From an uncultured Cellulomonadaceae bacterium (GTDB lineage: Bacteria; Actinomycetota; Actinomycetes; Actinomycetales; Cellulomonadaceae): a stretch of DNA of 64,000 nt. How positions within the stretch are numbered: the stretch's first letter is position 1; each line of letters begins with the position of its first letter. The position numbers and the translations under genes are program-made. Of the stretch, positions 26,271 through 33,483 are shown piece after piece. The notes beneath the pieces were generated by a model. It saw only the letters and a program-made list of their open reading frames with translations, made no database searches and had not been told where the DNA came from. The DNA lies in assembly GCA_947495165.1 (NCBI GenBank), contig CANLXM010000002.1, forward strand, positions 434,001 through 498,000, given 5' to 3'.

Positions 26271-27233
26271 TCAGGCCAGCGCGGCGGCGTCCTCGGCGGG
26301 CGCCTCGTTCACGGAGCCGCGTCCCAGAGACACGGCGTAGGCCGCGGTCGCCATGGCGGTCGCGGTGACGGTCGCCGCGACGGCGGCTGTCGTGGCGGTG
26401 CGAGCGACCTCGCGCGTCGCGGCGTCCGCGCTCGGCAGGACGCTGACGGTGGCGAGGGCGTGCGCCTCGACGCCGACGGACTCGTAGTAGGCCTGGCGGC
26501 GGCGGTCGGCGACGCCGCCCGGCTTCTCGGCCGTGACGACCTGGTCGGGGTCGAGGTGGGCGTTCATGCCGTCGCGCAGGAGGAGCATGGCCTCGGCGCG
26601 GAGCTGGCTGACGCGGGACTGGGTGACGCCGAGCTCGGCGGCCACGTCCGTGACCGGACGGTCGTGGAAGAACACCTGCTCGACCACGACGCGCAGGCGC
26701 TCGGGGAGAGCGGCGACCGCGCCCTTGAGGTAGCGCAGGCGCTCGTCGATGAGCACGGCGTCCTCGGGCGACGGGTCACGGTCGGGAAGGATGTCGGCGA
26801 CGGCGCCGTCGTAGCCCTCGATGCTGAGGACACGACGCGAGGCGTCCTCCTGGGCAGCCTCGACGTCCTCGACGCTCACGCCGAGGGCGCTGGCGAGCTG
26901 CTCGCGGGACGGCGCGTGACCGAGCTTGGCGGTGAGCTCGTCCGCGGCGCTGGTCATCCTGCGCAGGCGGGTGCGGGTCCCGCGGGAGGCCCAGTCCATC
27001 GAGCGCAGCTCGTCCACGAGGGCGCCGCGGATGCGGATGGCCGCGTACCGGTTGAAGGGAACCCCGGTCGCGGGGTCGTAGGCGTCGGCTGCCTTCACGA
27101 GCGCGAGGGCGCCGGCGGAGGCGAGGTCGTCGCGAGAGACATGGCTGGGGACACGGCTAAGCATCTCGCTTACGTGGTACCCGATGAGGGGGAGGTGCGC
27201 CTCGATCAGCTCGTTACGCGTCATGTCAGTCAT
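26271..27233 (-). CDS. fliA: flagellar (FliA/WhiG-family) sigma factor with C-terminal extension
   Basis: 320 residues from ATG 27233. Region 2: RNELIEAHLPLIGYHVSEML, then SAGALALVKAADAYDPATG and RIRGALVDELRSMDW. Region 3: LGHAPSREQLASALGVSVED. Region 4: LPERLRVVVEQVFFHDRPV, then AAELGVTQSRVSQLRAEAML. This is a sigma-70 group 3 (sigma-28) factor and likely reads the CCGAT-type promoters listed here. About 90 residues follow region 4, absent from standard FliA, with an Ala/Thr-rich stretch TTAAVAATVTATAMATAAYA. No flgM anti-sigma gene is seen in the window. Confidence 0.93.
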   Translation of the reverse strand: MTDMTRNELIEAHLPLIGYHVSEMLSRVPSHVSRDDLASAGALALVKAADAYDPATGVPFNRYAAIRIRGALVDELRSMDWASRGTRTRLRRMTSAADELTAKLGHAPSREQLASALGVSVEDVEAAQEDASRRVLSIEGYDGAVADILPDRDPSPEDAVLIDERLRYLKGAVAALPERLRVVVEQVFFHDRPVTDVAAELGVTQSRVSQLRAEAMLLLRDGMNAHLDPDQVVTAEKPGGVADRRRQAYYESVGVEAHALATVSVLPSADAATREVARTATTAAVAATVTATAMATAAYAVSLGRGSVNEAPAEDAAALA

Positions 27234-27257
27234 GCCTTTGTCTCGGTACTTAGGTGG

Positions 27258-27279
27258 TCGCACTTAACGTCAAGTGCGA
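27258..27279. promoter_or_regulatory. perfect inverted repeat upstream of fliA, candidate operator
   Basis: TCGCACTT, six bases, AAGTGCGA; 25 bp before the fliA ATG. On the minus strand it contains TTGACG, a possible -35 for fliA. A repressor or activator site controlling the sigma factor is plausible. Confidence 0.5.
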
Positions 27280-27539
27280 GAACTAATACGCGTGGCTTCG
27301 GCCACTCCGCTTAGATCCGCAGGTTTCTGCGCCTCTGAGTACGACCCTAGGGGCTGACCAAGTCTGATCCAAGGGCATAGGTGGTACTTGTCCGATTGAA
27401 CAACGCATGAACAACCCTTAGTTGGTCATGGGTGCCTCCACCCAGGTACGTACGTATCGCTTCACCCGTTGTGCGCGCTCACTGCGTAGCACTGCGCTGT
27501 ACCTACGGTCGGCACGCACCGCTCGGGCCCCGAAAACCC

Positions 27540-27566
27540 TCACACCAGGCCGGATTCACCCGATCA
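27540..27566 (+). promoter_or_regulatory. candidate flagellar-sigma promoter for flgN-flgK-flgL-fliW
   Basis: TCAC (27540-27543), 16-base spacer, CCGATCA (27560-27566), about 60 bp before the flgN ATG. Matches the flagellin candidate in spacing and -10 core. Confidence 0.5.
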
Positions 27567-27625
27567 TGGAGGGTGTCGGTCCCCCGGGACTGGCGGCTCT
27601 ACGAACCCCGACCAAGTGAGGACCC

Positions 27626-28105
27626 ATGAGCTTCGAGACCCTCTCGAGCCTGCTATGGCGCGAACGCCAGCTGCTCGAGCTGTTGTTGTTCAAGCTCGAG
27701 GAGGAGCAGCTCCTGCTGACCAGCGGACGCAACCGCTGGCTCGCCCACGCCACGCGGGAGGTGGAGAACGTGCTCGAGCAGGTGCGGGACTCCGAGCTCG
27801 GCCGGGCCGTCGCCTCCGACGCCGTCGCGATCACGCTCGGCCTCCCGGCCGGCTCCTCGCTCGCCGAGGTCGCCGCTGCCGCCCCCGCCCCCTGGGACGA
27901 GCTGCTCGGCTCGCACCGCCAGGCATTCGTCACGCTCACCATGGAGATCGGCGCGCTCGCCGCCGGCAACCGTGAGCTCCTCGCCGTCGGCCACCGCGCC
28001 GCGCAGGAGACCCTCATGGCCGTGAGCGAGACCGTCCAGACGTACGACGCGCACGGCGCCGCCGCGCGGCCCACCGGCGCAAGCCTCCTCGACCAGACGC
28101 TGTAG
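27626..28105 (+). CDS. flgN: flagellar FlgN-family chaperone
   Basis: 159 residues. The N-terminal half (LSSLLWRERQLLELLLFKLE, EEQLLLTSGRNRWLAHA) is helical and typical of FlgN, the chaperone of FlgK and FlgL, whose genes follow directly (7 bp to flgK). The C-terminal half has further helices and a disordered tail. GAGGACCC before the ATG serves as ribosome site. Confidence 0.85.
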   Translation: MSFETLSSLLWRERQLLELLLFKLEEEQLLLTSGRNRWLAHATREVENVLEQVRDSELGRAVASDAVAITLGLPAGSSLAEVAAAAPAPWDELLGSHRQAFVTLTMEIGALAAGNRELLAVGHRAAQETLMAVSETVQTYDAHGAAARPTGASLLDQTL

Positions 28106-28111
28106 GGACTC

Positions 28112-29554
28112 ATGACGACCTTCTCCACCCTCTCCACGGCCCTCAGCTCGATGATCGCGCAGCGCGCTGCGCTCGACGTCGCCGGGCAGAACGTCGCGAA
28201 CGCGAACACGATCGGCTACACGCGTCAGCGCGCCGACATGTCCTCGGTCTCGACCGTGTCGAGCGCCAGCCGCTTCTCCTCCGGCCTCACGGTCGGCCAG
28301 GGCGTCAAGATCGACAACGTCGCCCGGCTCGGCGACATCTTCGCCGACGCCCGCCTGCGCACGACCACGTCGTCGTCGGCCTTCCTGACCGCCCGCGCGG
28401 CCTCGCTCGCCCGGCTCGAGTCGACGATCGACGAGCCCAGCGACACGGGCGTCGCGGCCCAGCTCGCGACCTTCTGGTCCGCGTGGCAGGACGTCGCCAA
28501 CAACCCCGGCCAGGCCGCGCCCGGCCAGGTGCTCCTCGAGGCCGGCAGCGCCGTCACCAGCTCGCTCGCGACCGGCTACGCCGCCGTCGAGACGCAGTGG
28601 GACGAGACCCGCACCCAGACGCTCGCGATCGTCGACCAGACGAACGCCACCGCGCAGTCCGTGGCGGAGCTCAACGTCGCCATCCGGTCCGTGCTCGTCT
28701 CCGGCGGCAACGCGAACGAGCTGACCGACAAGCGCGACCAGCTCGCCACCACGCTCTCCGAGCTCGTGGGCGGCACCGTCCGGCACAACGAGGACGGCAC
28801 GGTGAACGTCAACGTCGGCGGGAACCCGCTCGTCTCGGGTGCCACGGCCTACGGCATCCACCTGGCGGGCGCCACCACGATGGTCGGCACCCAGACCGAC
28901 ACCCCCCGCATCGCCTGGGACCGCGCCACCGCCGGGACCGCCACGCTCGACGGCGGCACGCTGGCCGGCATGGTCTCCGTCCTCGCCCCGGCGCAGGCCG
29001 ACGGCAAGGGCGGCATGCTCGCAGAGGCCGCGGCGCGGTACAACACGGTCGCGACCCAGCTCGCGACCGCGGTCAATGCCCTCCACGCCGGCGGCAGCAC
29101 GTCCACGGGCGCGCCCGGCGCGGCCTTCTTCACGCTCGGTAACGACCCGACGACGCCGCCCGCGCTCGCGGTCCGGGTCGCCCTGACGTCCCCCGCGGAC
29201 ATCGCGGCGGCCAACCCCGCGACCACGACGCCGAACGGGACGCTCGACGGCTCGGTCGCCGACGCGATCTCGCAGCTCGAGCACTCGACGACCGGCCCGG
29301 ACGCCCTGTGGTCCGCGTTCGTGGTCGACCTCGGCGTGCGCACGCAGTCCACGACGCTCAGCGCCAACGTGGCGGAGAAGGCACGCACCACCGCCGAGGC
29401 CCTGCAGCTGTCCGGCGCCGGCGTCGACATCGACGAGGAGACCGTCAACATGCTCGCCTACCAGCGCGCCTACCAGGGCGCCGCGCGCGTGCTCACCGCT
29501 GTCGACGAGATGCTCGACACGCTCATCAACCGCACCGGGAGGGTCGGGCTGTGA
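28112..29554 (+). CDS. flgK: flagellar hook-filament junction protein FlgK
   Basis: 480 residues. FSTLSTALSSMIAQRAALDV, then GQNVANANTIGYTRQRADMS, opens the protein; the end carries GVDIDEETVNMLAYQRAYQG with ARVLTAVDEMLDTLINRTG, the FlgK/HAP1 signature. The first of two junction proteins. Its stop overlaps the flgL start as GTGA. Confidence 0.96.
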   Translation: MTTFSTLSTALSSMIAQRAALDVAGQNVANANTIGYTRQRADMSSVSTVSSASRFSSGLTVGQGVKIDNVARLGDIFADARLRTTTSSSAFLTARAASLARLESTIDEPSDTGVAAQLATFWSAWQDVANNPGQAAPGQVLLEAGSAVTSSLATGYAAVETQWDETRTQTLAIVDQTNATAQSVAELNVAIRSVLVSGGNANELTDKRDQLATTLSELVGGTVRHNEDGTVNVNVGGNPLVSGATAYGIHLAGATTMVGTQTDTPRIAWDRATAGTATLDGGTLAGMVSVLAPAQADGKGGMLAEAAARYNTVATQLATAVNALHAGGSTSTGAPGAAFFTLGNDPTTPPALAVRVALTSPADIAAANPATTTPNGTLDGSVADAISQLEHSTTGPDALWSAFVVDLGVRTQSTTLSANVAEKARTTAEALQLSGAGVDIDEETVNMLAYQRAYQGAARVLTAVDEMLDTLINRTGRVGL

Positions 29555-30444
29555 TCAACCGCGTCACGCACCAGATGACCCAGCGCTCGACGCTGGCCAA
29601 CATGCAGCAGAACCTCGCCACCATGTCGAAGCTGCAGGACCAGGCGTCCAGCCTCAAGCGGATCCAGAAGGCGTCCGACGACCCCGCGGGCACCGCGCAG
29701 GCCCTGCGCCTGCGCGCCGAGCAGCGCGCGAGCGCCCAGTACGACCGCAACATGCAGGACGGCGTCAGCTGGCTCAACACGATCGACACCGCGCTGAGCA
29801 CGACCTCGTCCTACCTCCAGCGGGTCCGGGACCTCACCGTTCGCGGTGCCAACTCGGGATCCCTGGGCGAGACCTCCCGTGCCGCGATCGCCACCGAGAT
29901 CGAGGGCATCCGCGACTCCCTGCTGTCGCAGGCCAACACCACGTACCTCGGACGCCACGTCTTCGCCGGCACGTCGAACGCAGCCGCGGCCGTCGGCCCC
30001 GGGGTCGACGGTCCCTACACGTACGCCGGCGGCCCCGGCCAGGTCGAGCGCCGCGTCGCCGAGGCGACGACGATCCGCGTCGACGCGGACGGCGCGCAGG
30101 TGTTCGGCTCCGGCGACACCTCGGTGTTCGCGCTCCTCGACACCATCGCCGCCGAGCTCCGTGCCGGCACGAACGTCAGCCCGAGGCTGAACGACCTCGA
30201 CGCCCGCCTCGAGGGCGTGCTGACCGAGGCCGCCACCGTCGGTGCCCGCACCAACCAGATGGAAGCCATGAAGCAGGCCAACACCTCCCGCGCGCTGACG
30301 CTCAAGACGGACATCTCGGCCGTCGAGGACGTCGACCTCGCGGAGACGATCGTCAACCTGAAGGCTCAGGAGGTGGCCTACCAGGCCGCGCTCGGAGCTG
30401 CGGGCAAGGTGCTGCAGCCCACGCTCCTGGACTACCTGCGATGA
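29551..30444 (+). CDS. flgL: flagellar hook-filament junction protein FlgL
   Basis: 297 residues starting at GTG 29551, in a GTGA overlap with flgK. INRVTHQMTQRSTLANMQQN with RIQKASDDPAGTAQALRLRA at the N-terminus and SAVEDVDLAETIVNLKAQEV with AYQAALGAAGKVLQPTLLDY at the C-terminus are the flagellin-like terminal helices of FlgL. A longer frame starting inside flgK is not supported. Confidence 0.95.
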   Translation: MINRVTHQMTQRSTLANMQQNLATMSKLQDQASSLKRIQKASDDPAGTAQALRLRAEQRASAQYDRNMQDGVSWLNTIDTALSTTSSYLQRVRDLTVRGANSGSLGETSRAAIATEIEGIRDSLLSQANTTYLGRHVFAGTSNAAAAVGPGVDGPYTYAGGPGQVERRVAEATTIRVDADGAQVFGSGDTSVFALLDTIAAELRAGTNVSPRLNDLDARLEGVLTEAATVGARTNQMEAMKQANTSRALTLKTDISAVEDVDLAETIVNLKAQEVAYQAALGAAGKVLQPTLLDYLR

Positions 30445-30905
30445 CCGCTCTAGCCGAACGAAAGCCGATGGAGGCCTCGATGACCGCTGTGCTGATCGAC
30501 CCCACCACCCAGGGCGCCGCCCCCGAGAACGCCCTCACCTTCGTCGAGGCGCTCCCGGGCCTGCCGGCGGACGTGCGCGAGTTCGATCTCGAGCCGCTCG
30601 ACCACGCTGGGCACCTGTTCGCGCTCCGCTCCATGCAGACGGCCACACGGCTCTTCCTGCTCCAGCCGGGCCCGTACTTCGCCGACTACACGCCGGCGCC
30701 GTCGGCGGACGCCCTGGCCTCGCTCGGTCTCGACGTCGACCCTGACGCCGCGGCGTTCCTCGTCGTCCTCAACCCCGGGGACGACGCGAGCGCGGCCACC
30801 GCGAACCTCGTCGCGCCGATCCTGCTCAACACCCGCACGCGCCAGGCGGTCCAGACCGTCCTCGACGACGCCTGGCCACTGCGCGCACCTCTCGCGCAGC
30901 CCTGA
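30441..30905 (+). CDS. fliW: flagellar assembly factor FliW
   Basis: 154 residues. LTFVEALPGLPADVREFDLE and a later VAPILLNTRTRQAVQTVLDD follow the FliW pattern; FliW binds flagellin and antagonises CsrA. ATG 30441 overlaps the flgL stop (ATGA); an alternative ATG at 30480 has GGAGG five bases upstream. FliW is usually followed by csrA; none is present here or elsewhere in the window. Confidence 0.85.
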   Translation: MTALAERKPMEASMTAVLIDPTTQGAAPENALTFVEALPGLPADVREFDLEPLDHAGHLFALRSMQTATRLFLLQPGPYFADYTPAPSADALASLGLDVDPDAAAFLVVLNPGDDASAATANLVAPILLNTRTRQAVQTVLDDAWPLRAPLAQP

Positions 30906-30934
30906 TCCACGACGCACGACCAAGGACGTAGAGC

Positions 30935-32137
30935 ATGAGCGCCTCAGCCATGGATGGCATCGTCGACCTGCCGACGCCGGCCCCGGTCCCTCAGTTCAGC
31001 CGCCTCCCCCTCGTCACGTCCGAGGGGCTCGTCTTCGGCTACTGCATGACCGCGGCCTACCGGCTGGCGCCGACGCGCAGAGAGCGCGACACCGCGCTGA
31101 ACGCCGCCTACCGCGCGCTCAACCTCCCGAGCCTGACCCACGACCGTCCCGTGCTGCTCGCCGCGACGACGGAGCTCCTCTCCGGCGCCGAGCCCGTCCC
31201 CGCGACCCGCGGCACGGTCGTGCTCACGCTGTTCCCCGAGCAGCTGATCGACCCGGACCTGGCGCTGCAGCTGGTGACCTTGCGCGCCAAGGGGGTCGGG
31301 ACGGCGCTGTTCGAGTACCAGGGCAGCGCCGTGCAGAACGCCCTGCTGCACCTCGTCGACTACGTCATGATCGACTACGGGCACGCCGAGATCCTGCCGC
31401 ACCACCTCGCCGACACGGCGCGGGAGGCCGGGACCCGCGTGATCGCCGAGAACGTCCAGGTCACCTGCACGGCCCAGTTCCCCGTCGGCGCGGACCTCGC
31501 GATGACCTCGATCTTCGGGGCCCCCGAGCGCACCGCGCTGAGCCCGTCGGAGCTGCTCTGCCTCGAGGCCGTACGCCTCCTGGGCGAGGACGACGTCGAC
31601 ACCCAGCGGGTCGCGGAGGTCCTCGGCACGGATCCCGCGATGGTCGTGCGCATCCTGCGCCTGGTGAACTCGTCCGCCGAAGGCCTCTCGCACCGCGTCG
31701 ACTCGCTGCAGCAGGCCATCGTGCTGCTGGGCGCGACCCGCGTCTCGGGCCTCGTCATGGCCTCGCTCGTGAGCTCGACCGCACGGTCCATGGACAACCT
31801 CTGGCTGATGCTCGCCCGTGCGGCCGCCTGCCGCGAGCTCGCCGAGAGCGAGTCGGCGTACACCCTCGGGCTGCTGTCGGCGCTGTCGTGGGAGTCGGGC
31901 ATCCCGTTCCGGGTGCTCGTCGAGCAGACGCGCGTGTCCCCCGAGCTCGCCTCGGCGCTCATGCTCGGCACCGGTCGCCTGGGGCGCGTGCTGACCGCGG
32001 TCGTCGCGCACGAGCAGAACGACCACCCCGTGCTCTTCTCGACCGGGATCGACCCCGAGCGCGTGGCCCTGGCCTCGCTCGTCGCGATCCCGTGGGCGCT
32101 GTCGACCGTGCTGACGGCGGTCAACGCCCCGCGCTGA
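30935..32137 (+). CDS. EAL-like/HDOD protein (YuxH type)
   Basis: 400 residues. The N-terminal half has EAL-domain fold markers (GLVFGYCMTAAYRLAPT, LTLFPEQLIDPDLALQLVTL, VDYVMIDYGHAEILP) but lacks the EAL catalytic motif, so it is not expected to cleave c-di-GMP. The C-terminal half is an HDOD domain (LSPSELLCLEAVRLLGEDDV, VVRILRLVNSSAEGLSHRVD, SLQQAIVLLGATRVSGLVMA). Such proteins are signalling scaffolds. It lies 29 bp after fliW, where csrA often sits, and likely shares the flagellar operon. Confidence 0.83.
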   Translation: MSASAMDGIVDLPTPAPVPQFSRLPLVTSEGLVFGYCMTAAYRLAPTRRERDTALNAAYRALNLPSLTHDRPVLLAATTELLSGAEPVPATRGTVVLTLFPEQLIDPDLALQLVTLRAKGVGTALFEYQGSAVQNALLHLVDYVMIDYGHAEILPHHLADTAREAGTRVIAENVQVTCTAQFPVGADLAMTSIFGAPERTALSPSELLCLEAVRLLGEDDVDTQRVAEVLGTDPAMVVRILRLVNSSAEGLSHRVDSLQQAIVLLGATRVSGLVMASLVSSTARSMDNLWLMLARAAACRELAESESAYTLGLLSALSWESGIPFRVLVEQTRVSPELASALMLGTGRLGRVLTAVVAHEQNDHPVLFSTGIDPERVALASLVAIPWALSTVLTAVNAPR

Positions 32138-32188
32138 CCGCCGCTCCGGGCACTGGACAGTCGGGACTCGCGCGCAGCGCGCGGGCCG

Positions 32189-32971
32189 CTACTGCTCTGG
32201 CTGCTCCGGCGGCGCGGTGACCTCGACGTCGAGCTGCTCGACGCCGGTCGTGGGCGCAGGCCAGTCGCTCGGGTGCGCCGGCACGTCGGTCTCCGAGTGC
32301 GCGCCGCAGCCGTGGTCGAACGAGACGACCTTGCCGTCGTCGGGCGACCAGGGATTGGTGCAGACACCGAACACCTGCCCCAGGCTGCCCTGGAGGGGCA
32401 CGAGGAAACCGCAGGTCAGGCAGTCTTCGGGAGTGCCGGTCGCCTGCGGCGCGCGCGGCCCGGCCTCGCCGTCGTACCAGCGCTGAGCGGCCTCCGCGAT
32501 GCCGTCCTGGGACAGCACCCGGGCGCGGGCGAGGGCCAGCTCCTCGATCGCGACGACGTCGACGTCCTCGTCGCCCGTGGCGACGAACCCGGGAACGAGC
32601 CGCGGGTCGTCCGCCTTGAACGGGAGGATGTCGGTCGGACCGACGTCGCCCGGCTGCAGGCGCTCGGACCACGGCAGCCACTCGGGGGCGAGGATCGCGT
32701 CGTCGCCCGGGAGCAGCTCGACCTCGCACACGGTGGCCGCGCGGCCGCGCGGCACCCGCGCCAGGGTCACCGTCCAGTGCCAGCCGCGGTAGCCGGGCAT
32801 CGTGGCGGCGAACCGGTGGGAGACCAGCCGTTCGGCGTCGACGGTCGCACCCAGGTGCTCGCCCACGTGCGCGGCGACGTCGGCGGTCTCCTCGGCGGCG
32901 GCGCGGGCGACGTCGGTCGCGCCCTCGAGGATCGGGTCCTTGGGCTTGCGGGTCTTGGTGGCCGCGACCAT
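32189..32971 (-). CDS. DUF3027 family protein
   Basis: 260 residues. PGYRGWHWTVTLARVPRG and LPWSERLQPGDVGPTDILPF are hallmarks of the actinobacterial DUF3027 family. A C-terminal metal-site-like part has CLTCGFL, VCTNPWSPDDG and FDHGCGAHSE. Function unknown. It starts one base after the stop of the cold-shock gene (GAGG before ATG 32971), a pairing common in actinobacteria. The frame to 33052 is too long. The 50-bp gap to the HDOD gene holds a small GC hairpin (32171-32181) between the two converging genes. Confidence 0.85.
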   Translation of the reverse strand: MVAATKTRKPKDPILEGATDVARAAAEETADVAAHVGEHLGATVDAERLVSHRFAATMPGYRGWHWTVTLARVPRGRAATVCEVELLPGDDAILAPEWLPWSERLQPGDVGPTDILPFKADDPRLVPGFVATGDEDVDVVAIEELALARARVLSQDGIAEAAQRWYDGEAGPRAPQATGTPEDCLTCGFLVPLQGSLGQVFGVCTNPWSPDDGKVVSFDHGCGAHSETDVPAHPSDWPAPTTGVEQLDVEVTAPPEQPEQ

Positions 32972-32972
32972 G

Positions 32973-33353
32973 TCAGGCCTCGAGGTTCTCGGCGACGGCG
33001 CGCAGCAGCGACGCGTACTTCGCGCCGGCGGCCTTCTCCGGGTAGCGGCCACGACGCAGGTCGTTGCCGACCTTGTCGAGCACCTTGATGAGGTCCTCGA
33101 CGATGATCGCCATGTCGTCGGCGGGCTTGCGCGCGACCTTGGCGACCGACGGGACCGGGTCGAGCAGCGTCACGGAGAGCGCCTGCGGGCCGCGGCGCCC
33201 GTCAGCGACGCCGAAGTCCACCTTGGCACCGGGCTTCGGCGCCACCCCCTCGGGCAGCGCGGACGCGTGCAGGAAGACCTCGCCGCCGTCGTCCGTCGCG
33301 ATGAAGCCGAACCCGCGCTCGGTGTCGAACCACTTGACCTTGCCGGTGGGCAC
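32973..33353 (-). CDS. cold-shock domain protein with C-terminal extension
   Basis: 126 residues from GTG 33353, with CGAGG five bases upstream. PTGKVKWFDTERGFGFIATD and GGEVFLHASALPEG contain the RNP1/RNP2 motifs of the cold-shock fold. After the 65-residue domain comes a helical extension (DMAIIVEDLIKVLDKVGNDL, then GAKYASLLRAVAENLEA). Likely a nucleic-acid chaperone. Operon partner of DUF3027. Confidence 0.9.
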   Translation of the reverse strand: MPTGKVKWFDTERGFGFIATDDGGEVFLHASALPEGVAPKPGAKVDFGVADGRRGPQALSVTLLDPVPSVAKVARKPADDMAIIVEDLIKVLDKVGNDLRRGRYPEKAAGAKYASLLRAVAENLEA

Positions 33354-33470
33354 TAGAACCTCGAGATGCTCGTAGGGGTCCCCGGGCAGGCCGGAGACGC
33401 ATAGGAACGTCCAGGATACCGGGCGGCACCAGAATCCTGGCCGCGCGCGCCAGAGTGCGTCGCACGCGCG

Positions 33471-33476
33471 TAAAAT
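33471..33476 (+). promoter_or_regulatory. -10 box TAAAAT for a leaderless transcript
   Basis: TAAAAT ends 7 bases before ATG 33484 and there is no Shine-Dalgarno sequence, which suggests transcription starts at or near the ATG. No clear -35 is visible. Confidence 0.5.
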
Positions 33477-33483
33477 CGTGCGG

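Larger units (their letters stand above)
27234..27625. other. 392-bp divergent intergenic region fliA / flgN
   Basis: No gene seen. It holds a perfect palindrome at 27258-27279 just upstream of fliA, a GTGGC-TTCG-GCCAC hairpin at 27292-27305, and a sigma-28-like promoter candidate for flgN at 27540-27566. Its lower GC relative to neighbours fits a regulatory region. Confidence 0.6.
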
